The notes beneath the pieces are model-generated. The model had not been told where the DNA came from. It saw only the letters and a program-made list of their open reading frames with translations, and ran no database searches. From Plantactinospora mayteni (GTDB lineage: Bacteria; Actinomycetota; Actinomycetes; Mycobacteriales; Micromonosporaceae): a DNA stretch of 64,000 nt. Positions 1-9,011 of the stretch are shown piece after piece. How positions within the stretch are numbered: the stretch's first letter is position 1; each line of letters starts with the position of its first letter. The stretch is taken from NCBI RefSeq assembly GCF_016862935.1, contig NZ_BONX01000004.1, positions 1-64,000 of the forward strand. The letters are read 5' to 3'. A program made the translations under genes and the position numbers.

Positions 1-18
1 TCACAACGGCGGTCGAGA

Positions 19-2805
19 TCAGTGGGTACGGCCGGTCGGGTGGAAGACGGAGCGGCCGGAGCCGACCTCGAAGACGGCACGACCGTCCTCGATCCCGACG
101 AAGGTCGCCGGGCTCGGCCCGGTCGCCCGGTAGGACCGGCCCGGCAGTACCGGCAGGGCGACCCTGGCCGTCACGTTGACCGGTACCTCCAGTTCGACCC
201 GCAGCCCGGCACCGCTGCGACGCCAGTCCACGGCCACCGGACCGCGCTGGGTGTGCACGGTCCCGGCGGCGTACGCCAGGCCGGTCGCCGGGGGCACGAC
301 GTCGACCCGCCCGGCGCCCGGCGTGGCGGTACGCACCCCGAGCAGGGTCTCCTGGACGTCGACCACCGCCTGCGCACCCCAGCCGTGCGACTGGCTGAAG
401 TTGGTGCCCGGGTCGAGGGTCCAGGCTTCCCAGGTGAAGGTGCCGCCCTGGGCGAGGATGTTGGCCCAGCCCAGGTCGTCCGGGTTGGTCAGCAGGTCGA
501 GTACGGCGTCCGGCCGGCCCGCCTCGCCGAGCGCGGCCAGCAGCCAGTGCGCCGTCATCGGCCCCTGCTTCATGCCGAGCGACGCGAGATATCCGGCCAG
601 CGCCGGATGGTCGACCCGCGGCGCCACACCGTGCGCGATCGCGTACGAGGTGCTGTGCTGGCCGGCGTGCGTGCTCTGCTCGCCGGTGTCGGCGAGGCCG
701 TCGACGTAGACGCCGTCCGGGCGGCGCAGCTTGGCGTTCATCGTGTCGACCAGGGCGTCCGCCCGAGCCTGGTAACCGGCCGCCTCCCCGGCCGGCCGGC
801 CCAGCGCCTCGGCCATCCGCGCGGCAGTACGCAGCACGTCCACGCCCTGGGCGTTGATGGTGGTCCGGGCGGCGGCGCTCATGTCGTAGCCGAACCGGCC
901 CGGCTCGGGCCAGTCGACGATGCCGTACTGGTAGGCGCCGCTGCCGCCGGAGAGCCGGGTGACCAGGCCGGCGGTCGGCCCGTCGGCCGGGATGTGCCGG
1001 AGCACGTAGTCGGCGGTGTTCCGGATCGACGGGTACGCCTCGGCGAGCAGGCCCGCGTCCCCGGTCTCGGAGTAGTAGCGCCAGACCCAGTCCACGAACA
1101 TCAGCGAGTAGTCGGGGATGTCCCGCTTGCCGTCCCCGTTCGGATAGACCGCGTTGTACCGGCCCAGGTCGTTGCCGGTGTTCCAGTAGCGCGTGGCGGA
1201 GTGCAGGAACTCCCGGATCGCCTGCTGAGTGGCGTCCCGCTCGCCGAAGGCGCCCATGGTGGCGTACGAGATGTCCGCCGCGTCGCCGAGGAACTGGCCC
1301 TTCTCCCGGGTCGGGGTGTCGACGAACGCCTCCTGCACCGAATAGATCGCCGACCGCTTCAGCAACTCCCACACCGCGTCGAGGGTGCGGTCGGAGCTGC
1401 GGAAACTCCCCTCCCGGCCGGCCGGGGTGTCGGTGTGCACCAGCACCGCCGAGACGTCGTCCCGGCCGATCTTCTCGCCGGCGCCCGGCATCTCCAGATA
1501 GCGGAAGCCGAGATGGGTGAAGGCCCGGAACTCCTGCTTCCCGTCGGACTGGGTGTAGGGGAAGCTCATGTCGGTGCCCTGGGAGAGCAGGGTGGAGGTC
1601 TCCACCCGGCCGGTGGTCGGGTTCAGGTCGTAGCCGGCCCGGATCGGCACGGTCCGGCCGGCGACCCCGGCGTCGAACCGTACCGCCGGGCGGGCCGGGA
1701 TCACCACGCCGAAGTCCGCGACCACCGTGCCGTCGGCGGTGGTGGTCAGCGCGACCGGCTTGACGGTCCGCTCGGCGAGCCGGGTCTCCTGGCCGACCAG
1801 ACGCGGGTACGCCGCCGTCGGATGCGCCCCCACCACCACGGCCGGTACCCAGGGCGCGGCGGAGTCGTCGTAACCGGGCGCGGTCCAGCCGACGATCTCG
1901 GCGCGGGCGTCCTGCCGCTCGATCCGGTCCCCCTCGCCGTTGCGCCGGCCGGATCCGGCGGGGAAGAGGCTGTCCCGGGCGACCTGCCAGGTCCCGTCGG
2001 TGACGTGCACCGCGCGGGTACCGTCGGCGTGCTCGACGACCAGCTTCAGCAGCAGCCCGGGAGTGCCGGCGGGGCGGCCCTGGCCGCTGCCGTACCAGTG
2101 GTAGCGGACGCCGATCGCGAGCGGCTTGCCCGCCCTGACCAGGTCGGTCACGTCGGCGGCCTGGTAGTAGTCCTCGCCCGGGTAGCCGAACGAGGTGCCC
2201 CGGTCGGCCCGCCGGCCGTTGAGATACAACTCGTAGGTGTGGTCGGCGGCGGTGTAGGCGCGGGCCCGGACCACCCGGCTGCGCCCGATCGACACCTCGG
2301 TACGGGCCAGCGTGTAGTCGTCGGCGTCCCCGGTGACCCGGCGGATCCAGTTCGCCCCCTCCCACTGGGCGTCGGAGATGCCGGTCTCGAAGCTGCCGCT
2401 GCCGGCCGGCGAACTGCGGCCGGTCCGGTCCCAGGTCCGCACCGTCCACTGGTAAGCCGTGCCGGGCGCCAGCGCCGGGCCGCCATAGGACACATAGGAC
2501 TGCTGGGCGGAGTGGACCTTGCCGGAGTCCCAGCGCAGGGCACCGTCGGCCGCCGAGACCGTCAACCGGTACGCGGTCTGCGTCTCGCCCGGGTCGTCGT
2601 CCTGGGGTAGCCAGTCGAACCGGGGCGTGCCCTCGACGTTCAGCGGCCGTACCCGGTCGTCGACGGTCAGGCCGGTCGGCGTGCCCGGAGCGTGTCCCCG
2701 GGTCGCCAGTGCCGGCGGGGCGGCGGCGAGCACACTCCCCGGCACGAGTACGGCGGTGACCACCAGGGCGGTGCCCAGCCGGGCGGATCGTCGGCGTCGT
2801 GACAT
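19..2805 (-). CDS. Secreted alpha-L-rhamnosidase, GH78 family
   Basis: This 928-residue exported enzyme should hydrolyse terminal alpha-L-rhamnose from plant glycosides or rhamnogalacturonan. The N-terminus shows an arginine-rich start, a hydrophobic stretch and an Ala-rich cleavage region around residue 35. A fibronectin-like N-terminal segment and a jelly-roll region precede the catalytic (alpha/alpha)6 barrel. The GH78 acid cluster is visible as VDTPTREKG followed by GD near residues 495-510, and a late Glu in TWEAW near 790. The ATG at 2805 has an AGGAG box about 7 nt upstream. It lies 28 bp after the stop of another GH78 gene, so the two are probably co-transcribed. Substrate specificity cannot be read from sequence alone. 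Confidence 0.93.
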   Translation of the reverse strand: MSRRRRSARLGTALVVTAVLVPGSVLAAAPPALATRGHAPGTPTGLTVDDRVRPLNVEGTPRFDWLPQDDDPGETQTAYRLTVSAADGALRWDSGKVHSAQQSYVSYGGPALAPGTAYQWTVRTWDRTGRSSPAGSGSFETGISDAQWEGANWIRRVTGDADDYTLARTEVSIGRSRVVRARAYTAADHTYELYLNGRRADRGTSFGYPGEDYYQAADVTDLVRAGKPLAIGVRYHWYGSGQGRPAGTPGLLLKLVVEHADGTRAVHVTDGTWQVARDSLFPAGSGRRNGEGDRIERQDARAEIVGWTAPGYDDSAAPWVPAVVVGAHPTAAYPRLVGQETRLAERTVKPVALTTTADGTVVADFGVVIPARPAVRFDAGVAGRTVPIRAGYDLNPTTGRVETSTLLSQGTDMSFPYTQSDGKQEFRAFTHLGFRYLEMPGAGEKIGRDDVSAVLVHTDTPAGREGSFRSSDRTLDAVWELLKRSAIYSVQEAFVDTPTREKGQFLGDAADISYATMGAFGERDATQQAIREFLHSATRYWNTGNDLGRYNAVYPNGDGKRDIPDYSLMFVDWVWRYYSETGDAGLLAEAYPSIRNTADYVLRHIPADGPTAGLVTRLSGGSGAYQYGIVDWPEPGRFGYDMSAAARTTINAQGVDVLRTAARMAEALGRPAGEAAGYQARADALVDTMNAKLRRPDGVYVDGLADTGEQSTHAGQHSTSYAIAHGVAPRVDHPALAGYLASLGMKQGPMTAHWLLAALGEAGRPDAVLDLLTNPDDLGWANILAQGGTFTWEAWTLDPGTNFSQSHGWGAQAVVDVQETLLGVRTATPGAGRVDVVPPATGLAYAAGTVHTQRGPVAVDWRRSGAGLRVELEVPVNVTARVALPVLPGRSYRATGPSPATFVGIEDGRAVFEVGSGRSVFHPTGRTH

Positions 2806-2833
2806 GTGGCGCTCCTTTTGCCGTGGCGAAGGT

Positions 2834-5800
2834 TCAGTGCCGGTCCGGCCAGTCGAGGACGGTCGCGCCCGGCTCGACCCGGGTCAGCACGAGCCGGCCG
2901 GCGACCACCGAGCGCTCCGGTGCCCGCCCGTCGGAGCGCACCCGCACCTTCCGGGCCTCGGAGACGCCGAACTGGGCGAGGTCCAGTTCGATCCGCCCGG
3001 TGACGTTCGGCGGCAGCGTGACGGACAGCTCCGACGTGCCGGACGGGTGCGGCCCGGAGCCTCGGTCGAGGTGTGGTCCGGAGCGCCGGTCGAGCCGCAC
3101 TCCGACCGGGCCGCGTATCGTCGGGACGGTCGCGCGCAGCCAGCGCAGCGGGCCGGGTTGCGGGGCGACCAGCACCTCGCGGGCACCGGGGGCGAGCGGG
3201 CGGACCCCGGCGACGAACCGGGGCACGATGTTGGCCGGCGCGGATCCCCAGGCGTGCGAGAACGTGGTGTTCGGCTTGATCGACGGGTCCCATGCCTCCA
3301 TCACGACGGTGGCGCCGAGGTCGTCCATCATGTGCAGCCAGGAGGACTGCGCCCGACTGGTCAGCAACGCGTGCGCGGCGTCGGCCAGACCGGCCCGATA
3401 GAGCGCCTCCAGCAGGAACTGCGCCCCGTAGACACTGACCCGCATCCCGCCGGCCGCCAGCCCCTCCCCCAGCGCCCGGACGTGCTGATCCTCCGCCACC
3501 CCTAGGGCCAGCGGAAACACCGTGGCGTGCTGGGCCCGGTGCTCGGTGCCGACCCCGTCGCGGTACGCACCGGCCACCGGGTCGAGCAGCGCGGCGTTGA
3601 GCGCGGCACGCAGCCGGGCGGCCAGTTCGGCGTACCGCTGGCGGTCGGCGGGACGGTCGAGCACCCCGGCGATCCGGGACAGCGCCTCGAAGGCGGCGTA
3701 CTGCCAGGCGTTGACCACGGTGTTGACCCGGGTGAAGACGTACCCGTCGCGGTTGCTCGCCGGCCAGTCGACCAGGTCGGCGTTGGACTGGCTGGAGCCG
3801 CCCGGATTCTTCTCCACCAGTCCGGCGGCGTTCAGCGCCTCGTCGAGCTGGCGGTCGACGAAGAGGTCGTAGTCGGCGGCCAGGTTCGACGGGTCACCGG
3901 TGGCCAGGTAGTCCTGCCAGGCGGTGAGCACGGTCTGCAACCGGTACTCGGCCGGCCAGGTCGGCCGCCGCACCAGGTAGGAGGTGGAGTAGCGGGCCAG
4001 CGCGTACGACCGCTGGGTGGCGTACTCGGAGAGCTGGTTGATGATCGCGTCGCCCTCGTACGGGCCGCGTTCCCGGGTCGGGGTGTCCTGGTAGACGTCC
4101 TGCCGGGTCGCCTCGATCGAGTACCGGCACATCGCCCAGACCCGGTCCAGGTCGGGATCGGAACTCTCGAACGCCGCGTCCCCGTCCCGCCAGGGCAGTG
4201 TCAGCACCGCCGCCTCCACCGCCCCGGACAGCTCCAACGCCGGATCGGCGACCAGCTCGATCCAGCGGAAGCCCCGGTACCCCCAGTGTTCGAGCCGCTG
4301 CCAGCCGTCCCGCAGGGTCCAGACCTCGCGGTAGGTCTGCCCGGCCCGCAGGTTGTACCGGGCACCGGTCTCGGTCCGCTCCTCGCCGAGCCGGACCTCG
4401 ACGGTCTGCCCGGCGACCCCGCGCACCGAGAGCCGGAGTCCGCCGACCACCTCCTGACCGAGGTCGAAGAGCCAGCGGCCCGGTTCGAGCCGGTGCACCG
4501 CGACCGGCCGCCGGTAGTGGTATTCCAGGTTGCCGACCCAGGCCGGTGCCAGCGGCCGGGTCAGCGGGGCGGCGACCGCCGGCTGCCAGCCGGAGTCGTC
4601 GAACCCGGCGCGGGTCCAGCCGACCGGTTCGCGCCGGGCGTCCAGGTATTCCTGCGGCGCCTGGTAGAAGCCCCCGCCGGTGAAGCCGGCCGGTGGCCGC
4701 CACGCCCCGGCCCGGCGGACCCGCCAGCCGGGGCCGGTGCCGAAGACCTGCCGGGTGCCGTCGGTGTAGACCACGACGAGCTGGGCGAGGAAGGCGCGCT
4801 CCTGCGCGGAGTAGCAGAGCGCGGCGAGCGCGTTGCGGCCCGGCCGCAGCAGGCCGGTCACGTCGTGGGTCTGGTAGCGGGCCTCGCCGGCCATCGCCCG
4901 GACCGGGCCGACCCCGGCGATCTCGTCGTTGACCCGGAGCTGGTAGACGTACTGCCGGGTGGGCTCGGGCGACTGCCCGGTCGCGTAGACGTAGCCGGCG
5001 GCGACCGGCTTGCGCGGCAGCACCACCTCGGTACGCAGCAGCACCCAGTCGTTGCTCTCGCCGAGCGTCGCCAGCACCGACTGTCCCCGGTCGACGACCA
5101 GGTCACCACCGGCGACCGTGCCGCCCGGGGCGAACACCCCCGGCCCGGTCGAGAAGTCCTCCCGCACCAGCACCGCACCGGACGGGTCGGTGAAGCTGGC
5201 CGAGTGGAACCGCTGCGACTCGGTACTCCCGTTGCGGAACCCGATGCTCCCGGCGGCGTACGTGCCGTCCACAGTGGTGTCGACAAGTACGTCGCCGAGG
5301 TAGGTCCGGATCGTCGGGCCGGCGAGTTCGACCCGCAGCCGCAGCGGGGTGCCGACCGGTACCGGCTCGGTGAGCGGCCGGTCCGCCAGCACGGTGTAGC
5401 TGCCGTTGCGCTGCACGTGCGTACGCAGCACCCCCGGGGTGCCGGCCCGAAGTTGCCAGAGGTAGTTGTTGGCGGTGTTCTGGGCCCGGAACCAGAGGCT
5501 GGCGGCGACCGAGGTGATGGTGACCGACACCTCGAAGCTGCCGTCGCCGAGCCGGATCGTGCCGTCCGGTACCCAGATCGGCTCGGCTACCCAGGTGTCC
5601 CCGGAGGCGGTGACCAGCCGCTGCGGCGCGGACCACTGCGAGACCCGCCCCGGATCCGCCCAGGTACGCACCCGCCAGTGGTAGACCGAGCCGGATCGCA
5701 GCGGCGGCCCGGCGTACGGCACGGCGGTGGAGTCGGCCGAGCGGACCCGGCCACTGTCCCAGACCACCCCGCCCCGGCGGGACAGTTCGGTCGTGGTGTG

Positions 5801-6157
5801 CGCGACCTGCACCTGGTAGGCGTACTGCCGGGGCGCCCGGCCGAGCGCCGGCACGATCCAGCTCAGCCGGGGGTACTCGGCCGCGATCCCCAGTGGATCG
5901 TCCAGCAGGGAGGTGAGCAGCCCGGTCGGGGCGATGGCTGCGTCCGGCTTGCCGGCCGCCGACGCGGCGGTGCCCACGGTGTCGCCGAACGCGCCGAGGG
6001 CGGCTCCGGACGCGGTGGCGCCGAGGGCGAGCGCACCTCCGGTACCGAGCAGCCCTCGGCGGGACAGTCCGGAGCCTGCCGCAGATTCTCCAGGACCTGG
6101 GAGCCCCGGGTCGGTGCCGGTGTGCTCGGCGGTATGGTCGGCGCTGGGCTGGCTCAC
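2834..6157 (-). CDS. Tat-exported alpha-L-rhamnosidase, GH78 family (first gene of operon)
   Basis: A large GH78 rhamnosidase of 1107 residues, upstream partner of the rhamnosidase at 19-2805. I place the start at the GTG at 6157, because an AGGAGG box sits just upstream. The longer frame would read back through a palindrome and lacks an RBS. A twin-arginine motif, SRRGLL, lies at about residues 32-37 before a hydrophobic Ala/Gly run, indicating Tat export. The GH78 catalytic cluster appears as DTPTRERGPYEGD near residue 690 and VMEAWD near 955. The extra length over its neighbour comes from N-terminal beta-sandwich modules, one of which (about residues 230-340) looks like a LamG-type carbohydrate-binding fold. 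Expression is probably repressed from the operator overlapping the translation start region. Confidence 0.92.
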   Translation of the reverse strand: MSQPSADHTAEHTGTDPGLPGPGESAAGSGLSRRGLLGTGGALALGATASGAALGAFGDTVGTAASAAGKPDAAIAPTGLLTSLLDDPLGIAAEYPRLSWIVPALGRAPRQYAYQVQVAHTTTELSRRGGVVWDSGRVRSADSTAVPYAGPPLRSGSVYHWRVRTWADPGRVSQWSAPQRLVTASGDTWVAEPIWVPDGTIRLGDGSFEVSVTITSVAASLWFRAQNTANNYLWQLRAGTPGVLRTHVQRNGSYTVLADRPLTEPVPVGTPLRLRVELAGPTIRTYLGDVLVDTTVDGTYAAGSIGFRNGSTESQRFHSASFTDPSGAVLVREDFSTGPGVFAPGGTVAGGDLVVDRGQSVLATLGESNDWVLLRTEVVLPRKPVAAGYVYATGQSPEPTRQYVYQLRVNDEIAGVGPVRAMAGEARYQTHDVTGLLRPGRNALAALCYSAQERAFLAQLVVVYTDGTRQVFGTGPGWRVRRAGAWRPPAGFTGGGFYQAPQEYLDARREPVGWTRAGFDDSGWQPAVAAPLTRPLAPAWVGNLEYHYRRPVAVHRLEPGRWLFDLGQEVVGGLRLSVRGVAGQTVEVRLGEERTETGARYNLRAGQTYREVWTLRDGWQRLEHWGYRGFRWIELVADPALELSGAVEAAVLTLPWRDGDAAFESSDPDLDRVWAMCRYSIEATRQDVYQDTPTRERGPYEGDAIINQLSEYATQRSYALARYSTSYLVRRPTWPAEYRLQTVLTAWQDYLATGDPSNLAADYDLFVDRQLDEALNAAGLVEKNPGGSSQSNADLVDWPASNRDGYVFTRVNTVVNAWQYAAFEALSRIAGVLDRPADRQRYAELAARLRAALNAALLDPVAGAYRDGVGTEHRAQHATVFPLALGVAEDQHVRALGEGLAAGGMRVSVYGAQFLLEALYRAGLADAAHALLTSRAQSSWLHMMDDLGATVVMEAWDPSIKPNTTFSHAWGSAPANIVPRFVAGVRPLAPGAREVLVAPQPGPLRWLRATVPTIRGPVGVRLDRRSGPHLDRGSGPHPSGTSELSVTLPPNVTGRIELDLAQFGVSEARKVRVRSDGRAPERSVVAGRLVLTRVEPGATVLDWPDRH

Positions 6158-6165
6158 CCCTGCCT

Positions 6166-6189
6166 CCTGCCTGAATCGTTTCAGGCAGG
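6166..6189. promoter_or_regulatory. LacI-type palindromic operator of the rhamnosidase operon
   Basis: Two perfect 10-bp inverted arms (CCTGCCTGAA and TTCAGGCAGG) flank the 4-bp centre TCGT. The core TGAATCGTTTCA resembles LacI-family operators of actinobacterial sugar genes. It abuts the RBS of the GTG at 6157, so a bound repressor would block transcription or translation initiation. No LacI gene lies in the window; the binder is inferred. Confidence 0.65.
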
Positions 6190-6429
6190 TTAACGCCGCC
6201 GGCCACCCCGCCGGAAGAGACGCCGGTTGGCCGGATCCGGCCACCCTGCCGGCCCGCGAGCTGGTGCTGGACGGCGAGGCGATCGCGCTCGGGCCGCCCA
6301 TCGCCAGCCGATCCAAGGTGCGCTTGGCCCGGCCTCGGCAATCCGCCCACGGTCACCCAGGCGGGCACGTGTGGCGGGTTACACCCCGACTGGTCGGGTT
6401 GCGCCCGACTACCGCAGTACGGTGAAACC

Positions 6430-7479
6430 GTGCCGACGAAAGACGTTCTCACCAGCGCAGACCTGACCGGGCTGCGACAGTCCGCGCTCGGCGCGGCCGA
6501 CCCGCTGGGCATCGCCGCCGAGTTGGCCGAGGCGGTCGAACAGGGGCGGCTCGCCGATCCGGCGGACGCCGGCCGGGCGCTGACGCTGGCCGCCGAGATC
6601 GCCGAGACCCGGGCGAAAATCGACGCCGCCCAGCGGTACGCGGACCGCGCCGTCCAGGCGTACCGGGACAGCACCGAGCCGGACGCCGGTTTCGCCCGCG
6701 CGCTGCACGCCCGGATCCTGTTCCGGGCCGGTCGTGCCGACCAGGCGCTCGCCGAACTCACCGCGCTGCGCCCACTGCTCGGCTCCCAGCCGGACGCCGC
6801 CGCCTACCTCAGCGCGGCGCTGGACGTCGGGGGCCGGACCGACCTGGCCGAGCAGTGGCTGACCGAGGCGGTGGAGAGCGCGCTGCGCGACCGGGCCGCC
6901 CCGGCAGAGGGCGCCGCGACGGACACCACCGACGCGACCGTGATCGCGGAGCCGACCGCCCAGGAAGCCTCCGGACTCCTCTTCTTCCTGCTCCAGCAAC
7001 GACACCGGGTACGCCGCGAACTCGACCTGCCGCACGACCAGAACGACAACCTGGCCGACCGGCTGGAGAACGAACTGTTCCGCAACGCCACCACGGCGGC
7101 GGCCGAGCCTGGGCCGGAGGCGCGGCTGTTCCTGCCGCAGGGCGAGTTCGACGCGGTGCTGTCGCGCTGGCCCGACCTGGCCGAGTCGGTCGGCCGGGAC
7201 TGGGCCGAGCACCGGGGCCGGGTCCAGCGGGAGCTGGTCCGGCTGACCGATGCGGGTCAGGTCGGGCTCGGCCCGCTGCGCGGCTCGACCGAGGAGTTGG
7301 CCGGATACGCCGGGCGCACCGGCGCGGAGCCGACCGAGGCGTCGACCCGGGCCGGCTACGCGGCGGAGCTGGCCGAGCGGGGCGGGCAGCTTTCCTGGCC
7401 GCCGGAGCGGAACGAGGCGTGCTGGTGCGGCTCGGGCAGCAAGTACAAGAAGTGCTGCCTGCCGCGTACCCGTAGTTAG
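6430..7479 (+). CDS. SEC-C motif protein, function unknown
   Basis: A 349-residue cytoplasmic protein that is alpha-helical and rich in Ala/Glu/Arg over its first 300 residues, with a tetratricopeptide-like feel around residues 40-130. It ends in a SEC-C zinc-binding motif, CWCGSGSKYKKCC, at about residues 331-343. SEC-C motifs bind zinc and often mediate contacts with SecB, ribosomes or other proteins; they do not define an activity. The GTG start gives the first residues MPTKD. It is divergent from the rhamnosidase operon, separated by about 240 bp, and otherwise stands alone. A chaperone or regulatory adaptor role is possible but not shown. Confidence 0.75.
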   Translation: MPTKDVLTSADLTGLRQSALGAADPLGIAAELAEAVEQGRLADPADAGRALTLAAEIAETRAKIDAAQRYADRAVQAYRDSTEPDAGFARALHARILFRAGRADQALAELTALRPLLGSQPDAAAYLSAALDVGGRTDLAEQWLTEAVESALRDRAAPAEGAATDTTDATVIAEPTAQEASGLLFFLLQQRHRVRRELDLPHDQNDNLADRLENELFRNATTAAAEPGPEARLFLPQGEFDAVLSRWPDLAESVGRDWAEHRGRVQRELVRLTDAGQVGLGPLRGSTEELAGYAGRTGAEPTEASTRAGYAAELAERGGQLSWPPERNEACWCGSGSKYKKCCLPRTRS

Positions 7480-7508
7480 TCCCGGCGACGCCGACGGCCC
7501 GGAAGGGG

Positions 7509-7537
7509 TTGACACGAGCTGCTGCGGGCGCCATATT
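7509..7537 (+). promoter_or_regulatory. Sigma-70-like promoter for the ArsR operon
   Basis: A consensus -35 TTGACA at 7509-7514 and CATATT at 7532-7537 are separated by 17 nt. The predicted start of transcription falls close to the ArsR start codon, within the dyads at 7537-7566, which fits autorepression. Confidence 0.5.
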
Positions 7538-7566
7538 CAACCTACAAGTTGATTAACCGAGCGGTT
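7537..7566. promoter_or_regulatory. Putative ArsR operator dyads
   Basis: Two adjacent dyads are visible: TCAAC-N6-GTTGA at 7537-7552 and AACC-N4-GGTT at 7555-7566. ArsR regulators paired with AHA1/SRPBCC proteins commonly bind AACC..GGTT-type sites. The site directly precedes the ArsR gene; binding is inferred. Confidence 0.45.
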
Positions 7567-7582
7567 GAGAAAGGCGGACCGA

Positions 7583-7921
7583 GTGGACCGGCTGAGCGAG
7601 GTGTTCAGCGCCCTCGCCGACCCGACCCGGCGGGCCATCCTGGCCCGGCTCGCGGAGGGGGAGGCGACGGTCAACCAGATCGCCGAGCCGTTCCCGATCA
7701 GCCTCCAGGCCGTCTCCAAGCACCTGAAGGTGCTGGAACGGGCCGGGCTGATCAGCCGGGGCAGGGAGGCGCAGTGGCGACCGTGCCGACTCGACGCGGA
7801 GCCACTGCGCGAGGTGGCCGACTGGATCGCCGGCTACCAGCGGTTTTGGAAGCAGCGCTACGACCAGCTCGGCGAATACCTGCGACAGCTGCAGAAGGAC
7901 GAAACGCGACCGGAGGAGTGA
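7583..7921 (+). CDS. ArsR-family winged-helix repressor
   Basis: A small (112-residue) DNA-binding repressor of the ArsR/SmtB fold. The segment ALADPTRRAILARLAEGEAT followed by the recognition helix region around SLQAVSKHLKVLERAGL is diagnostic. No clear metal-binding ELCVCDL motif is present, so it belongs to the metal-independent subgroup that accompanies SRPBCC (AHA1) proteins. I prefer the GTG at 7583, with GGCGGA just upstream, over the TTG at 7565. The next gene begins 1 nt after its stop, so it heads a three-gene unit with the AHA1-like and reductase-like proteins and probably controls that unit through the upstream dyads. Confidence 0.85.
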   Translation: MDRLSEVFSALADPTRRAILARLAEGEATVNQIAEPFPISLQAVSKHLKVLERAGLISRGREAQWRPCRLDAEPLREVADWIAGYQRFWKQRYDQLGEYLRQLQKDETRPEE

Positions 7922-7922
7922 G

Positions 7923-8387
7923 ATGAGCGAGAACCTGACGGTGACCCTGCCGTCCGACCTGGAGATCAAGATGGTGCGCGTCTTCGAGGCACCGCGCGCG
8001 CTCGTCTTCGAGGCGCACGCGGCGTGCGAGCACGTGAAGCACTGGTGGGGCCGGGGCAACCCGCTCGACTGCGAGATGGACTTCCGCCCCGGCGGCAGCT
8101 ACCGCTTCGTCGAGCACGCCCCGGACGGCGAGTACGCGTTCCGGGGCGAATACCGGGAGATCCAGGCGCCGGAGCGGATCGTGCAGACCTTCGAGTTCGA
8201 GGGCATGCCCGGACACGTCTGCGTGGAGACGCTGGAGCTGACCGAGCAGGACGGCAGGACGACGGTCACCAGCGTCACCCGGTTCGACACCAAGGAGGAG
8301 CGTGACGGCCTGGTCGCCTCCGGCATGGAGGACGGCGCCCGGGAGTCGTACGAGGCCCTGGCGGCGTACCTGGCGAAGCTCTCCTGA
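7923..8387 (+). CDS. SRPBCC / AHA1-domain protein
   Basis: A 154-residue protein of the START-like SRPBCC superfamily (activator of Hsp90 ATPase homologue 1-like). Typical features are RVFEAPRALVFEAHA, the HWWG motif at about residue 40, and a beta-rich FRPGGSYRF segment. The fold makes a hydrophobic pocket for small ligands; the ligand is unknown. It starts 1 nt after the ArsR stop, with a GGAGG box inside the upstream gene, implying translational coupling. ArsR plus AHA1-like pairs are common in actinobacteria and often respond to small organic molecules. No signal peptide is seen. Confidence 0.85.
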   Translation: MSENLTVTLPSDLEIKMVRVFEAPRALVFEAHAACEHVKHWWGRGNPLDCEMDFRPGGSYRFVEHAPDGEYAFRGEYREIQAPERIVQTFEFEGMPGHVCVETLELTEQDGRTTVTSVTRFDTKEERDGLVASGMEDGARESYEALAAYLAKLS

Positions 8388-8406
8388 GGGCGGGACGGAG
8401 AACCCG

Positions 8407-8970
8407 ATGCGAGAACTGACGGTGGACCTGTTCAGTACCGTCGACGGCTGGCTCCGGGGTCGCGACTCCCCCGCCTACTTCGGCTACGACGGCCCGGACC
8501 TCCAGGCGTGGATCGACGAGCAGTCGGCCCGTCCACAGGTGATGCTGATGGGCAGCAACACCTACCGGGCGTTGGCGGAATACAGCGGTGGCGACGACCA
8601 GTCGTCCAAGCGGATGGCGGAGTTGCCCAAGCTGGTCTTCTCCAAGTCGTTGCGGGCCCCGCTGAGCTGGCAGAACACGTCGGTGGTGGCCGAGGACGTC
8701 GAGGTGGCCGTACCCGCGCTCAAGGACGCCCCCGGCGACCCGCTCCGGGTGATCGGCAGCCTCTCGCTGGTCCGCAGCCTGTTCCGGCTCGGCCTGGTGG
8801 ACCGGCTGCGCCTGCTGGTGTTCCCGCAGGTGCTCGGCGAGAGCGGCGAGGAGCGGATGCTGGCCGGCCTGCCCGACCTCGACCTGCGGCTCGCCACCAC
8901 CGAGGTACTCGACCGGCGGCTCGTCCTGCTCGACTACACGGTGGAGAGGACTCCGACGCCGGTCGGGTAG
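8407..8970 (+). CDS. Dihydrofolate reductase-like / RibD C-terminal domain protein
   Basis: A 187-residue reductase-like protein of the RibD C-terminal/DHFR-like fold, which binds NAD(P)H. Visible family traits are the N-terminal MRELTVDLFSTVDGWL strand and loop, VMLMGSNTYRALAEY at about residues 43-57, and a C-terminal LGLVDRLRLLVFPQVLG segment. The ATG at 8407 is preferred because the longer frame back to 8302 only overlaps the previous gene and lacks similarity. It lies 19 nt after the AHA1-like gene and completes the ArsR unit. These proteins are usually called dihydrofolate reductase family proteins, but their substrates are mostly unknown and the bona fide DHFR assignment is not supported. 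Confidence 0.82.
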   Translation: MRELTVDLFSTVDGWLRGRDSPAYFGYDGPDLQAWIDEQSARPQVMLMGSNTYRALAEYSGGDDQSSKRMAELPKLVFSKSLRAPLSWQNTSVVAEDVEVAVPALKDAPGDPLRVIGSLSLVRSLFRLGLVDRLRLLVFPQVLGESGEERMLAGLPDLDLRLATTEVLDRRLVLLDYTVERTPTPVG

Positions 8971-9011
8971 GCCCGAACCGGCGCGGATCACCGACAGCGG
9001 CATCCTCACCG

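Noticed and set aside
22-2610. Long open frame antisense to the first rhamnosidase
   Set aside because: Its residues are Arg/Gly/Val/Pro-rich without domains, and it mirrors a clear GH78 gene. In such GC-rich DNA the antisense frame stays open by codon bias.
3527-6193. 888-codon plus-strand open frame
   Set aside because: Complementary to the second GH78 gene, compositionally biased and without recognisable motifs; treated as a shadow frame.
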